From contig NZ_SCVC01000021.1 of assembly GCF_004297405.1 (NCBI RefSeq), forward strand, positions 62,001-126,000: DNA of 64,000 nt, read 5' to 3'. The notes beneath the pieces were generated by a model that was given only the letters and a program-made list of their open reading frames with translations, made no database searches and was not told the origin of the DNA. Position 1 is the first letter of the stretch. Each line of letters starts with the position of its first letter. This stretch comes from Reyranella sp. (GTDB taxonomy: Bacteria; Pseudomonadota; Alphaproteobacteria; Reyranellales; Reyranellaceae). The translations under genes and the position numbers were made by a program. Below, one piece after another: positions 1 to 8,369 of the stretch.

Positions 1-588
1 GCCGGTGCCGGGCTTGGCGCCAAGGCCGGGAACCTCAAGGGCGGCCTCGGCAGCGCCTCGGCGGTCGATCCGGCGAGCGGCCTTCAGGTTGGCGCCCTCG
101 TGGCCGTCAATGCCCGCGGCTACACGACCATGGGCGACATGGCGCAGTTCTGGGCCTGGCCGCTGGAGCAGGGCAGGGAATTCGGTGGCCTGCCGCCGCC
201 GACACGCGGCCTTGGTCTCGCGGTGTCGCACGACCGCGCCGATCTCACCCACGATCCAGCCGATGTTGCCCGCAGCGATCCCCGCGCCAACACGACCATC
301 GCTGTCGTCGCAACCAATGCGCGGCTGGACAAGGCGTCGGCCAAGCGGCTGGCGGTCATGGCGCAGGATGGGCTGGTACGCGCGATCCGCCCCGTGCATA
401 CGCCGCAGGACGGCGACACGGTCTTTGCCATCGCGACCGGCCGGCACGATCTCGGTGACGATGCGCTGGCGCTGGCCGAACTCGGCACTCTGGCCGCGGA
501 CTGTCTCGCCCGCGCCGTGGCACGCGGTGTTTACAATGCCGAGACACTCGGCGCGGCCCGCAGCTGGCGAGACCTGTTCGAGCGCTGA
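1..588 (+). CDS. P1 family (S58, DmpA-type) peptidase, 3' part
   Basis: The reading frame is open from the window edge, so the N-terminal part lies upstream. About 195 residues are visible. They begin with a Gly/Ala-rich stretch (GAGLGAKAG) followed by KGGLGSAS, typical of the DmpA/BapA N-terminal-nucleophile aminopeptidases. The family self-cleaves before a Ser/Thr that leads a strand ending in VVAT. The matching site here is Asn-Thr-Thr at about 289-297, followed by IAVVAT, so Thr is the likely nucleophile. The C-terminus has the usual IRPVHT and DGDTVFAIATG segments. It probably cleaves small peptides, amides or beta-peptides; the substrate is unknown. Confidence 0.85.
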   Translation, partial: AGAGLGAKAGNLKGGLGSASAVDPASGLQVGALVAVNARGYTTMGDMAQFWAWPLEQGREFGGLPPPTRGLGLAVSHDRADLTHDPADVARSDPRANTTIAVVATNARLDKASAKRLAVMAQDGLVRAIRPVHTPQDGDTVFAIATGRHDLGDDALALAELGTLAADCLARAVARGVYNAETLGAARSWRDLFER

Positions 589-640
589 TCTGTTGGCGTT
601 GGCCGTTCCCCGCCCTACCATGCGGTGGGGGAGAGGCGTC

Positions 641-796
641 ATGGCCGGTCTGATTTTTCTATTAGCGGGCGTTTCGATGATGGTCGCGTGCGCGGGTTAT
701 CGCGGCGTGGCGATTGCCTTGTTCGGCGTTTCATCCGTTGCGGCCGTGCTGTGGTTCGATCACCACATGACCGATCCGCTGACTCTGGCTTTCTAG
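641..796 (+). CDS. DUF5993 family small membrane protein
   Basis: This 51-residue protein has two hydrophobic stretches (residues about 2-18 and 22-38) and ends in HHMTDPLTLAF, a tail I associate with DUF5993 proteins. An in-frame ATG lies 21 nt upstream, but the ATG at 641 follows a purine-rich GGGGGAGAGG with proper spacing and is preferred. The stop is 9 nt before the DsbB-like gene, so the two are very likely co-transcribed. DUF5993 proteins often sit beside DsbB homologues. Their function is not established; a helper role in membrane thiol oxidation is inference from position. Confidence 0.75.
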   Translation: MAGLIFLLAGVSMMVACAGYRGVAIALFGVSSVAAVLWFDHHMTDPLTLAF

Positions 797-805
797 GCTG
801 CCGCG

Positions 806-1369
806 ATGAATGTGCTCGCAAATCTGGGCAATGCCGCTGCCGCGATCGGCATCGCGGCCATCCTGCTCGTGGCCTTTGGCCTGCAATTCTGGTTCGGTGA
901 GCTTCCCTGTCCCCTCTGCAACCTGCAGCGGGTCGCCTGGGTCCTGTGCGGGTTCGGTTTCGTCCTCAACCTGCGGTTCGGCGTTCAGCCCTTGCATTAT
1001 GGGCTCTCGTTGCTTGGCGCCCTGTTCGGCGCGGCCGTCTCGGGTCGCCAGGTGCTGCTGCACATTGTTCCCGGCAGTGGCACCTATGGTTCGCCGGTCC
1101 TCGGCTTGCACCTCTACACATGGGGCTTTCTGCTGTTCGTGGCCGTCATTGCCGGGATCGCCGTGCTGATGATCCTGGGAGGCCGGCCGGATCACGATCG
1201 TGACGGTCGTCACGCTGATCTGCGTTTTAGCGGTATCCGTCGATTCGCTGCCTATTTCCTCGTCGCGATGGCGCTGGCGAATGCCGTCAGCAGCTTCGCC
1301 CTGTGTGGCCCGATCGAGTGTCCGGACAGCCCGACGAGCTACTGGATCTCGACCTATCTGCGCTTCTAA
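806..1369 (+). CDS. dsbB: DsbB-family disulfide bond formation protein
   Basis: An inner-membrane quinone-linked thiol oxidase that would reoxidise a periplasmic DsbA. The 187 residues hold about four membrane helices. The N-terminal active pair is Cys35-Pro-Leu-Cys38 in the first periplasmic loop, followed by NLQR as in the family. A second pair, Cys167 and Cys172, lies in the C-terminal tail (LCGPIEC) after the last helix instead of in the loop between helices 3 and 4 as in E. coli DsbB. This suggests the variant form that travels with DUF5993. No DsbA gene is adjacent. The ATG start is 9 nt after the DUF5993 stop. Confidence 0.88.
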   Translation: MNVLANLGNAAAAIGIAAILLVAFGLQFWFGELPCPLCNLQRVAWVLCGFGFVLNLRFGVQPLHYGLSLLGALFGAAVSGRQVLLHIVPGSGTYGSPVLGLHLYTWGFLLFVAVIAGIAVLMILGGRPDHDRDGRHADLRFSGIRRFAAYFLVAMALANAVSSFALCGPIECPDSPTSYWISTYLRF

Positions 1370-1393
1370 CCATCAGCCCGGAGAACCACCGTC

Positions 1394-1867
1394 ATGCCCT
1401 CCCGCCGCGCCTTCGTCGTTGCCGCAGCGCTCGTTGCCGTCTCCTCCGGTGCAGCGGCACAGGGCTCTGCAGACCCTGCACAACTGGTGGCCGTCATGGA
1501 GCGCTACGCCGCCGCGCTGCGGTCGGGCAATGTGGAAGCACTGGTCGCACTTTACACTCCGAACGGCGTGTTCATGCGCGAGAACATGCCGGCCGCCGTG
1601 GGACGCGACGCCCTGAGGGCCGCTTACGAGGAGGTCTTCGCCGCGCTCAAGGTCGACCTCGCCTTCTCGATCCAGGAAACCGAAGTGGTAGGCGACATCG
1701 CCTGGCTGCGTTCGACCTCGAAAGGCAAGGTCAAGGTACTGTCGTCAGGTGCTGAGACAACCAATTCGTTCGATGAACTCGTCGTTTTTCGCCGCGAGCA
1801 GGGCGGCTGGAAGATTCGCAGCTACATGTACGGCTCGAACCAACCCGGCCCGCAGCCCTCGAAATAG
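1394..1867 (+). CDS. Secreted SnoaL/DUF4440-like protein
   Basis: 157 residues. An N-terminal signal peptide (about residues 1-24, Arg-Arg then Ala/Val-rich, ending AAAQG) predicts export. The mature part fits a single NTF2-like cone fold of the SgcJ/YybH/DUF4440 type: a helix with AAALRSGNVEALVALYTPNGVF near the start, then beta strands ending in GGWKIRSYMY. Such domains bind small molecules or act in ketosteroid-isomerase-like chemistry, but no catalytic residues can be assigned. It lies 24 nt downstream of dsbB and just upstream of the patatin gene, so one transcript is possible. Confidence 0.75.
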   Translation: MPSRRAFVVAAALVAVSSGAAAQGSADPAQLVAVMERYAAALRSGNVEALVALYTPNGVFMRENMPAAVGRDALRAAYEEVFAALKVDLAFSIQETEVVGDIAWLRSTSKGKVKVLSSGAETTNSFDELVVFRREQGGWKIRSYMYGSNQPGPQPSK

Positions 1868-1885
1868 GTCAGGGGAGATTTCACC

Positions 1886-3094
1886 ATGATACGATATCTA
1901 TCGCTGCTGGCCGTGATGGCCACGGTATTCACCGCTGGCTGCTCGATCCCGCCGCGTGAGCCGGCTGTGCCTCGTGCCGATACCACGCGCGCCCAGCCGC
2001 TCGGCCTGCCGAATGTGCGCTTCTTTGCCGATGGCGATCCCAAGCCGATGATCGAAGAAGGCATGAACGCGGTTCGGCGGGAGGTTGCGACGTTACAGGC
2101 CGAAGGCAAGCCGATAAGGCCCTTACCGCCGGCATACTTTCTGGCCGTTTCCGGTGGCGGCGACAACGGCGCCTTCGGCGCCGGCCTGATCAACGGCTGG
2201 ACGGAACTCGGCACCAGGCCGCAGTTCAAGATGGTGACCGGCGTCAGCACCGGTGCGCTGATCGCCCCGTTTGCGTTCCTCGGATCGGCCTACGATGTGC
2301 AATTGCGTGAAGTCTACACGACCATGACGCCGGACAAGGTCTACGTCGCCCGTGGCCTGGCGGCAGCCCTGTTCAACGACGCCATGGCCGATACCTCGCC
2401 GCTGGCTGGCGTCATTGCCAAGTATGCCAACCAGTCGCTTTTGGATGCTATTGCCGCGGAGTATCGCAAGGGTCGGCTGCTGATGATCGGCACGACCGAT
2501 CTCGATGCGCAGCGGCCGGTGATCTGGAACATCGGCGCCATTGCCGCCAGTGGCCATCCGGGTTCGCTCGATCTCGTACGTAAGATCCTGCGTGCTTCGG
2601 CGGCTATTCCGGGTGCCTTCGAGCCGGTGATGATCGACGTCGAGGTCGACGGCAAGAAATACCAGGAGATGCATGTCGATGGCGGCGCCATCGCTCAGCT
2701 CTTCCTCTATCCGCCGTCCATCGACGTTGCCGGCTCGGGGCTCAAGCGCGAGCGGCATGCCTACATCATTCGCAACGCCCGTCTCGATCCCGACTACGCA
2801 ATGGCCGAACGCCGCACCATCACCATCGCCGGCCGTGCCATCAACACAATGCTGGCCGCGAGTGGCTACAACGACGTGATTCGCACCTACTTCGTCACGA
2901 AGCGGGACGGCGTCGACTACAACCTGGCCTATATGGGCTCGGACTTCGAACATCCCAAGAAGGGGGAGTTCGACCAAGCCTATATGCAGGCGCTCTTCGC
3001 TTACGGTCGCGACCAGATCCTGTCGGGCCGCGCCTGGCACAAGGTGCCGCCGGGCCTCAGCCAGCCGGCCGGCGTGCCGCCGCGCGCGATGTGA
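1886..3094 (+). CDS. Patatin-like phospholipase lipoprotein
   Basis: 402 residues. The N-terminus is a lipoprotein signal with lipobox TAGC at Cys19, so the protein should be membrane-anchored in the cell envelope. The patatin core is clear: an oxyanion-hole loop SGGGDNGAFGAG near residues 89-100, nucleophile elbow GVSTG with Ser121, and the Asp of the dyad in DGG at Asp265. Patatins hydrolyse acyl esters of phospholipids. It follows the SnoaL-like gene by 18 nt. It is convergent with the antiporter gene, leaving only 3 nt between the two stops. Confidence 0.92.
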   Translation: MIRYLSLLAVMATVFTAGCSIPPREPAVPRADTTRAQPLGLPNVRFFADGDPKPMIEEGMNAVRREVATLQAEGKPIRPLPPAYFLAVSGGGDNGAFGAGLINGWTELGTRPQFKMVTGVSTGALIAPFAFLGSAYDVQLREVYTTMTPDKVYVARGLAAALFNDAMADTSPLAGVIAKYANQSLLDAIAAEYRKGRLLMIGTTDLDAQRPVIWNIGAIAASGHPGSLDLVRKILRASAAIPGAFEPVMIDVEVDGKKYQEMHVDGGAIAQLFLYPPSIDVAGSGLKRERHAYIIRNARLDPDYAMAERRTITIAGRAINTMLAASGYNDVIRTYFVTKRDGVDYNLAYMGSDFEHPKKGEFDQAYMQALFAYGRDQILSGRAWHKVPPGLSQPAGVPPRAM

Positions 3095-3097
3095 TCG

Positions 3098-5269
3098 TCA
3101 GCGCGCGATCAGCAGCACGGGGCTGCGCAGCGCCTCGATCAAGGCGACGCTGCGGGCACTCAGGAACCTGGTATTGCCGGTCCGCAGCGAGGTGCCGATA
3201 ACGACGAGGTCATGACGTCCCCGGCGAGCCGCACGGCGTATCTCGGTGTCCGGCTGGCTGTTCGTTTCGGTCAGGCCCTTGACCGACACGCCGCTGCGTT
3301 TGCCCAGTCGTCGAGCGTCTACCAGCAGGGAAAGGCCCAGCCGCCGGGCACGGCCACGCAGGAGCATCGTGTCGTCATTCGGATCGAAGACGTGCAGCAC
3401 GGTCAGCGTGCCCCGGCTGCCACCGGCGAGCGCCAACGCGACCTCGGTGGCAAGGCGGGCCTCCGGGCTGCCGCCTGTGGGCACCAGAATGTCGAGAGGC
3501 TTGCCGACGTTCGAGAAGGCCCGGTTGCCATTCACCAGAATCGCCGTCGGTCCGTCGAAGGTGGATACCAGTCGCTGAAGCTGATCCTGGAACTTCGGCG
3601 CCTGTGAGGAGATTGGCTCTTCGATGCCAACGAAGGCGATGCTGTAGCCCTTGGCGACTTCCTTTTCGAGACCGTCTTCGGCCGTGAGCACGCGCGTCTG
3701 GACGAACTGCTCGGCGGGCAGTTTCGGGGCTGCAGGCGCGTCCGGAGGGGCTGCGGGCTGACCATCTTCCAGTGCTGATCGTATCGCGTTGATCAGTCGG
3801 TCCTTGGCTGGGGGCGTCGTTACGGCTGCGTCCGCCCGCGGCGGCTCCAGCACCGTCGTCAGAACCCGCTGGCGGCCGGCGAAAACGCCGGCCAGCGTCG
3901 TTGCCCACTGACCGTTGGCGCTGTCGTCGGCCAGGACCAGGGCGCGCTCCATCTTCGGGACGGCCTGGTTCTCCTCGGCATCTTCTTTGTCGAGCCGCTT
4001 TGCCTCCTCGTCGCGCAGCGGCACGCGCGCCATCATCCAGCGCAAGGTCGGCGGCATGATCATGGTCGTGACTACGGCCATGGCGACGATCATCGTGTAG
4101 AGCTGGTTGCTGAGGGCACCCATCGACAGGCCGATGGTCGCGATGATGACCTCGGTCGAGCCGCGGGCGTTGAGGCCGGTGGCCAGCGCCAGCGATTCGA
4201 GGCCGGTCAGCCCGCCCAGCTTGCCGCCGACCAGGGCTCCCAGAAACTTGCCGATACTCGCCACGGCAATGATGGCCAGCGTGAACAGCAGCAGGGTCGG
4301 ATCGAACAGGGTGCGCAGATCCATGCCAAGACCGGCGACCGCGAAGAACACCGGGCTGAAGAAGGCGATGATGAAGCCGCGCAGCTCGTCCTCGATATGC
4401 TCCGTCAGGATGGGCGACTGGCCGATCAGCATGCCGGCCATGAAGGCGCCGAGCGCGGTATGAACGCCGATCAGCTCGGTGGTCAGCGCCATGGAAAGCG
4501 TGATCACCAGGATGGCGCTGATGACCGGCATTTCGATCCGGAGATTGTCGTTGCACCACAGGATGACGTACGCGACGGCGCGCCGCCCGATCGTCAGGCT
4601 GGCCATCAGGAAAAGCGCGGTCAGGGCGAGACTGGTGCCGACGTCGGCCAGACTCACGGCACCCGAGGCGGCGATGCCCGAGATGACGGCGATGATCACC
4701 CAGGCCAGCGTGTCGTCGAGGATGGCGGTGGCGAGGATGAGCTGGCCGAGGTCGCGCCGTATGGCGCCGATCTCCATCAGCACCATGGCGACGATCTTCA
4801 CCGAGGAGATCGAGAGCGCCGTACCGAGAAAGAGCGCGGTGACCAGCCGTGCCGCGGGGTTGGGGATCAGTTCGGTAGGCAGTGCATAGGCCAGCGCCGC
4901 GCCGCAAGCGAATGGGATCGCGATACCCATCAACGACGTCGAGATCACCGCCCGGCGTTTGCGGTTCACCAGCGCCAGGTTGGTTTCCATGCCCGTCAGC
5001 AGCAGCAGAAGCAGAATGCCGATCTGCGATACGGCATCGATCATGCTTTTCAGGGCGGGCGTGTTGGGAAAGATGACCTGCCGCACTTCCGGCAGGAGGG
5101 CGCCGAACACCGAGGGGCCGAGCAGCACGCCGGCCAGGAGCTGACCGAAGATGGCGGGCTGACCGATCCGGGTCATTCCCTCGCCGATCAAACGCCCGAA
5201 AAACAACAATAGGATCAGCTCGGCCACGAAGATTGCCGTCGTGTGTTCTACTGCCAAGCCATTCCCCAT
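3098..5269 (-). CDS. CPA2 family cation:proton antiporter with C-terminal USP-like domains
   Basis: About 723 residues. The first ~420 form a hydrophobic Na+(K+)/H+ exchanger domain with 12 or so helices, including the GQLLAGVLLGPS motif of the CPA2 (KefB/NhaS) group. After a charged linker come two soluble segments of universal-stress type: RALVLADDS near 455, and a C-terminal stretch with LTVLHVFD and HDLVVIGTS ending in SPVLLIAR. The fusion suggests that nucleotide or stress sensing gates transport. An upstream ATG at 5314 also exists; 5269 is chosen because the conserved membrane part starts soon after it, but no strong ribosome site separates them. Confidence 0.85.
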   Translation of the reverse strand: MGNGLAVEHTTAIFVAELILLLFFGRLIGEGMTRIGQPAIFGQLLAGVLLGPSVFGALLPEVRQVIFPNTPALKSMIDAVSQIGILLLLLLTGMETNLALVNRKRRAVISTSLMGIAIPFACGAALAYALPTELIPNPAARLVTALFLGTALSISSVKIVAMVLMEIGAIRRDLGQLILATAILDDTLAWVIIAVISGIAASGAVSLADVGTSLALTALFLMASLTIGRRAVAYVILWCNDNLRIEMPVISAILVITLSMALTTELIGVHTALGAFMAGMLIGQSPILTEHIEDELRGFIIAFFSPVFFAVAGLGMDLRTLFDPTLLLFTLAIIAVASIGKFLGALVGGKLGGLTGLESLALATGLNARGSTEVIIATIGLSMGALSNQLYTMIVAMAVVTTMIMPPTLRWMMARVPLRDEEAKRLDKEDAEENQAVPKMERALVLADDSANGQWATTLAGVFAGRQRVLTTVLEPPRADAAVTTPPAKDRLINAIRSALEDGQPAAPPDAPAAPKLPAEQFVQTRVLTAEDGLEKEVAKGYSIAFVGIEEPISSQAPKFQDQLQRLVSTFDGPTAILVNGNRAFSNVGKPLDILVPTGGSPEARLATEVALALAGGSRGTLTVLHVFDPNDDTMLLRGRARRLGLSLLVDARRLGKRSGVSVKGLTETNSQPDTEIRRAARRGRHDLVVIGTSLRTGNTRFLSARSVALIEALRSPVLLIAR

Positions 5270-5353
5270 CAGATGCCGATCGCGTCGTGTATCGCATGGA
5301 TGGACGGATGACACGACTCGTGCTGACCTTGCGCCATCCGAAGGAGAGTTCAG

Positions 5354-5536
5354 GTGGACAAGGAAACGATCGAGTTGCTGGCGCGCCGCGCCGGCCTTGC
5401 CAAGGCACTGGAAAAATTTCCCGACGACGTCACCGCTTCGGCGAAGCAGGCGGCGGATGTCGCGCAGAAGATCAAACGACCGGCCGATCCGAGAGCGGAG
5501 CCGTGGCCGCCGATGCGGGCGGGGACCGGCCTATGA
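5354..5536 (+). CDS. Small protein coupled to amidase (AtzG/GatC-position)
   Basis: 60 residues, starting at a GTG that follows a strong AAGGAGAG ribosome site (5341-5348). The sequence is mostly helical and charged and ends in a Pro-rich EPWPPMRAG tail. Its stop overlaps the amidase start (ATGA), so the two are translationally coupled. Position and size match the small partner subunits of amidases, such as GatC with GatA or AtzG (DUF4089) with AtzE, and the Pro-rich tail after a helical body is compatible. No firm family match can be claimed by eye; it could also be a lineage-specific leader protein. Confidence 0.65.
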   Translation: MDKETIELLARRAGLAKALEKFPDDVTASAKQAADVAQKIKRPADPRAEPWPPMRAGTGL

Positions 5537-6927
5537 GCGATCTGCACTGGATGACGGCGGGCGCGGCGGCGCGCGCCATCGCGACTCGCGAGCTTTCGCC
5601 TGTCGAGCTCACCAAGGCGTTGCTCGATCGCATCGAGCGGCTCGACCCCAAGCTCAATGCGTTCATCCGCATCGATGGCGAGGCGGCGCTGCAGGCGGCC
5701 AAGGCTGCCGAAGCCGAAGCAATTTCGGGCCGCCTGCGCGGGCCGCTGCATGGCGTGCCGGTCGGCATCAAGGACATCATCGATGTCGCCGGCCTGCCGA
5801 CGACCTGCCATTCGAAGATCCTCGAAGATAATGTTGCGACGGCTGATGCCGTCTGCGTCGAGAGGCTGCGCGGCGCCGGCGCTATCGTGCTGGGCAAGCT
5901 TTCTACTCATGAATTTGCCATCGGCGGACCGAGTTTCGACCTGCCCTGGCCGCCGGCGCGCAATCCCTGGAATACCGATCATCATCCCGGCGGCTCGTCT
6001 TCCGGGTCGGGGTCGGGGGTCGCCGCTGGTCTCTTTCCGATGGCGCTGGGCACGGACACCGGTGGCAGCGTGCGCAACCCGGCGAGCTGCTGCGGCATCG
6101 TTGGTCTGAAGCCGACCTACGGCCTGGTCTCGCGCCGTGGCGTCTTCCCGCTCTCCTTCACGCTCGACCATATCGGGCCGATGACGCGCACCGTCGCCGA
6201 CAATGCACTGATGCTGGAAGCGATCGCCGGCCACGACCCGCTCGACCCCGGCAGTGCTGCATCGACTCGGGGCCACTACGCGGCTGGCCTCGAGCGCAGC
6301 ATGCGCGGCTTGCGTGTGGGCTTCGTGCGGCACTTCCATGAGACCGACGTGCCGGCTGATCCCGAGGTCACGGCGGGACTGGAACATGTCGCGCGCACTC
6401 TGGAAGCGGAAGGGGCGGAGCTTCACACGATCAAGCTGCCGACGCTCGGCGAGTTCGGCGCCGTCAATCGCGTCATCCTGCAAAGCGAGGCCTGGTCGAT
6501 CCACGCCCCCTGGCTCGGCGAAAGGCCGGAGGACTACGGCATGCTGTCGCGTCGCCGTCTGATGGCCGGCGCCTTCATGAGCTCCGGCGACTATGTGCTG
6601 GCGAGCCGCCGGCGGCTCGAGATGATCGCCGAGGTCGAGGCGGCCTTGCGCGAGGTCGATGTGCTGCTCTGCGCCAGCTCGATGGATCCGGCCTGCCGCA
6701 TCGACAGGCCGGCCGATGTCGAGCGCACCTATCCGCGCCAGGCACGCACGCCGTTCAACGTCACGGGCCATCCGGCGCTGGCGATGATGGCCGGCCTCTC
6801 GACGGGCGGCCTGCCGGTTTCCGTGCAGTTCGTCGGTCGCTACTTCGACGAGGCCACCGTGTTCGCCGTGGCGCGGGCCTGGGAACGGGCGGCGGGAACG
6901 GACAAAAAGCATCCCGCGATCGTCTGA
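5533..6927 (+). CDS. Amidase signature family hydrolase
   Basis: 464 residues, the usual size for amidase-signature enzymes (GatA, AtzE, indoleacetamide hydrolase). The Ser-cisSer-Lys triad is complete: Lys80 in GIKD, cis-Ser155 in GGSSSGSGSG and nucleophile Ser179 in DTGGSVR. It would hydrolyse an amide or related C-N bond in the cytoplasm, with the substrate unknown. The ATG overlaps the stop of the small upstream protein. A flavin-dependent monooxygenase follows about 80 nt later, hinting at a catabolic set for a nitrogenous or organosulfur compound. It is not GatA by context, since gatB is absent here. Confidence 0.92.
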   Translation: MSDLHWMTAGAAARAIATRELSPVELTKALLDRIERLDPKLNAFIRIDGEAALQAAKAAEAEAISGRLRGPLHGVPVGIKDIIDVAGLPTTCHSKILEDNVATADAVCVERLRGAGAIVLGKLSTHEFAIGGPSFDLPWPPARNPWNTDHHPGGSSSGSGSGVAAGLFPMALGTDTGGSVRNPASCCGIVGLKPTYGLVSRRGVFPLSFTLDHIGPMTRTVADNALMLEAIAGHDPLDPGSAASTRGHYAAGLERSMRGLRVGFVRHFHETDVPADPEVTAGLEHVARTLEAEGAELHTIKLPTLGEFGAVNRVILQSEAWSIHAPWLGERPEDYGMLSRRRLMAGAFMSSGDYVLASRRRLEMIAEVEAALREVDVLLCASSMDPACRIDRPADVERTYPRQARTPFNVTGHPALAMMAGLSTGGLPVSVQFVGRYFDEATVFAVARAWERAAGTDKKHPAIV

Positions 6928-7009
6928 ATTGAGAAATAATTCGTTGAATTAGTTCTTGTCGTCCGAGCGGACCTTGTCGGTCCGCCGGGCGGGGGCAAGA
7001 TTAGGAGCC

Positions 7010-8359
7010 ATGACCCAGAAACGTCAGCTCCGCCTCGGCGCCTTCATGCGCCCCGTCAGCATCCACACCGCCGCCTGGCGTTATCCCGGCGGCACGCCGG
7101 ACGCCAACTTCAATCTCAAGGCGCTGGTGCAGTACGCCCAGACCCTGGAGCGCGGCAAGTTCGACGCGTTCTTCATGGCCGATCACCTGGCCGTGCTGAA
7201 CATGCCGATGGAGGCGCTGAAGAGGAGCGCCACGGTCACCTCGTTCGATCCGCTCACTCTGTTGCCGGCGCTTGCCATGGCGACCAAACATCTCGGTCTG
7301 ATCGCCACAGCCTCGACCACCTTCGAGCCTGCCTACACGATCGCCCGGCGATTCGCCTCGCTCGACCATATCAGCGAGGGCCGGGCGGGCTGGAATCTCG
7401 TCACGACCTCCAATCCCGATGCGGCGCTCAACTTCGGCATGGACGACCAGATGCCCCATGCCGAGCGCTACGCCCGCGCACGCGAGTTCTTCGATGTCGT
7501 GACGGGGCTGTGGGACTCTTGGGCCGACGATGCCTTCATCCGCGACGTGGAGAGCGGCCTCTATTTCGATCCGGCGCGCCTGCATGTGCTGGATCACAAG
7601 GGCAAGTACCTCAAGGTGCGCGGGCCTTTGAACATCGCGCGGCCCGTCCAGGGTTGGCCGGTTGTCGTGCAGGCCGGCGCGTCCGATGCCGGCCGCCAGC
7701 TCGCGGCCGAGACCGCCGAGGTTGTGTTCGCCGCCGGTGGGCCTCTCAAGGGCGCACAGGAATTCTATGCCGACGTGAAGGCGCGCACGGCGCGTGTTGG
7801 ACGCAACCCCGATCACATCAAGATCCTGCCCGGCGCCTTCGTGGTCGTGGGTGAGTCGCTCGACGAGGCGAAAGAGAAGCGCGCCCGGCTCGACAGCCTG
7901 GTGAACTACGACAGCAGCATTGCCGCGGTCTCGATTGCGCTCGGCGTCGACGCGCGCAAGTTCGATCCCGACAAGCCCCTGCCCGACGACATCCCCGAGA
8001 CCCAGGCCAGCAAGAGCGGCCGCGACCGGGTCATCGAACTCGGCAAGCGCGAGAACCTGACCGTGCGCCAGATCGCCGGTCGTCTCGGCGGCTATGGCGG
8101 GCTGGGCATGCTGGGCACACCGCAGATGATCGCGGACCAGATGGAGGAATGGCTGGTCGGGGAAGCCTGCGACGGCTTCAACGTGATGTTCCCGTACCTG
8201 CCGGGCGGCCTCGACGATTTCGTCGACAAGGTCGTACCGGAACTGCAGCGCCGCGGCCTGTTCCGCAAGGAGTATGAAGGCCAGACTCTGCGCGAGAATC
8301 TTGGCCTGCCACGGCCCGACAACCGCTTTTTCGCAGCCACGGCCAAAGCGGCAGAGTAA
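7010..8359 (+). CDS. LLM-class flavin-dependent monooxygenase (NtaA/DmoA type)
   Basis: 449 residues, typical of the NtaA/SnaA/DszA/DmoA branch of bacterial luciferase-like monooxygenases. Visible family segments are HTAAWRYPGG near the N-terminus, FFMADHL, WNLVTTSNPDAALNFG and GGPLKGAQEFYADVK. These enzymes use FMNH2 supplied by a separate reductase to oxidise aminocarboxylates, sulfides or similar compounds. No reductase gene is adjacent. The ATG at 7010 follows TTAGGAG closely; an upstream TTG at 6956 would add residues outside the family fold. The GNAT gene starts 10 nt after its stop. Confidence 0.92.
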   Translation: MTQKRQLRLGAFMRPVSIHTAAWRYPGGTPDANFNLKALVQYAQTLERGKFDAFFMADHLAVLNMPMEALKRSATVTSFDPLTLLPALAMATKHLGLIATASTTFEPAYTIARRFASLDHISEGRAGWNLVTTSNPDAALNFGMDDQMPHAERYARAREFFDVVTGLWDSWADDAFIRDVESGLYFDPARLHVLDHKGKYLKVRGPLNIARPVQGWPVVVQAGASDAGRQLAAETAEVVFAAGGPLKGAQEFYADVKARTARVGRNPDHIKILPGAFVVVGESLDEAKEKRARLDSLVNYDSSIAAVSIALGVDARKFDPDKPLPDDIPETQASKSGRDRVIELGKRENLTVRQIAGRLGGYGGLGMLGTPQMIADQMEEWLVGEACDGFNVMFPYLPGGLDDFVDKVVPELQRRGLFRKEYEGQTLRENLGLPRPDNRFFAATAKAAE

Positions 8360-8369
8360 CCTCGGAGGC

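Noticed and set aside
3375-5408. 677-codon alternative frame within the antiporter gene
   Set aside because: Arg/His/Pro-rich shadow of the same strand; the antiporter frame has membrane helices and known motifs.
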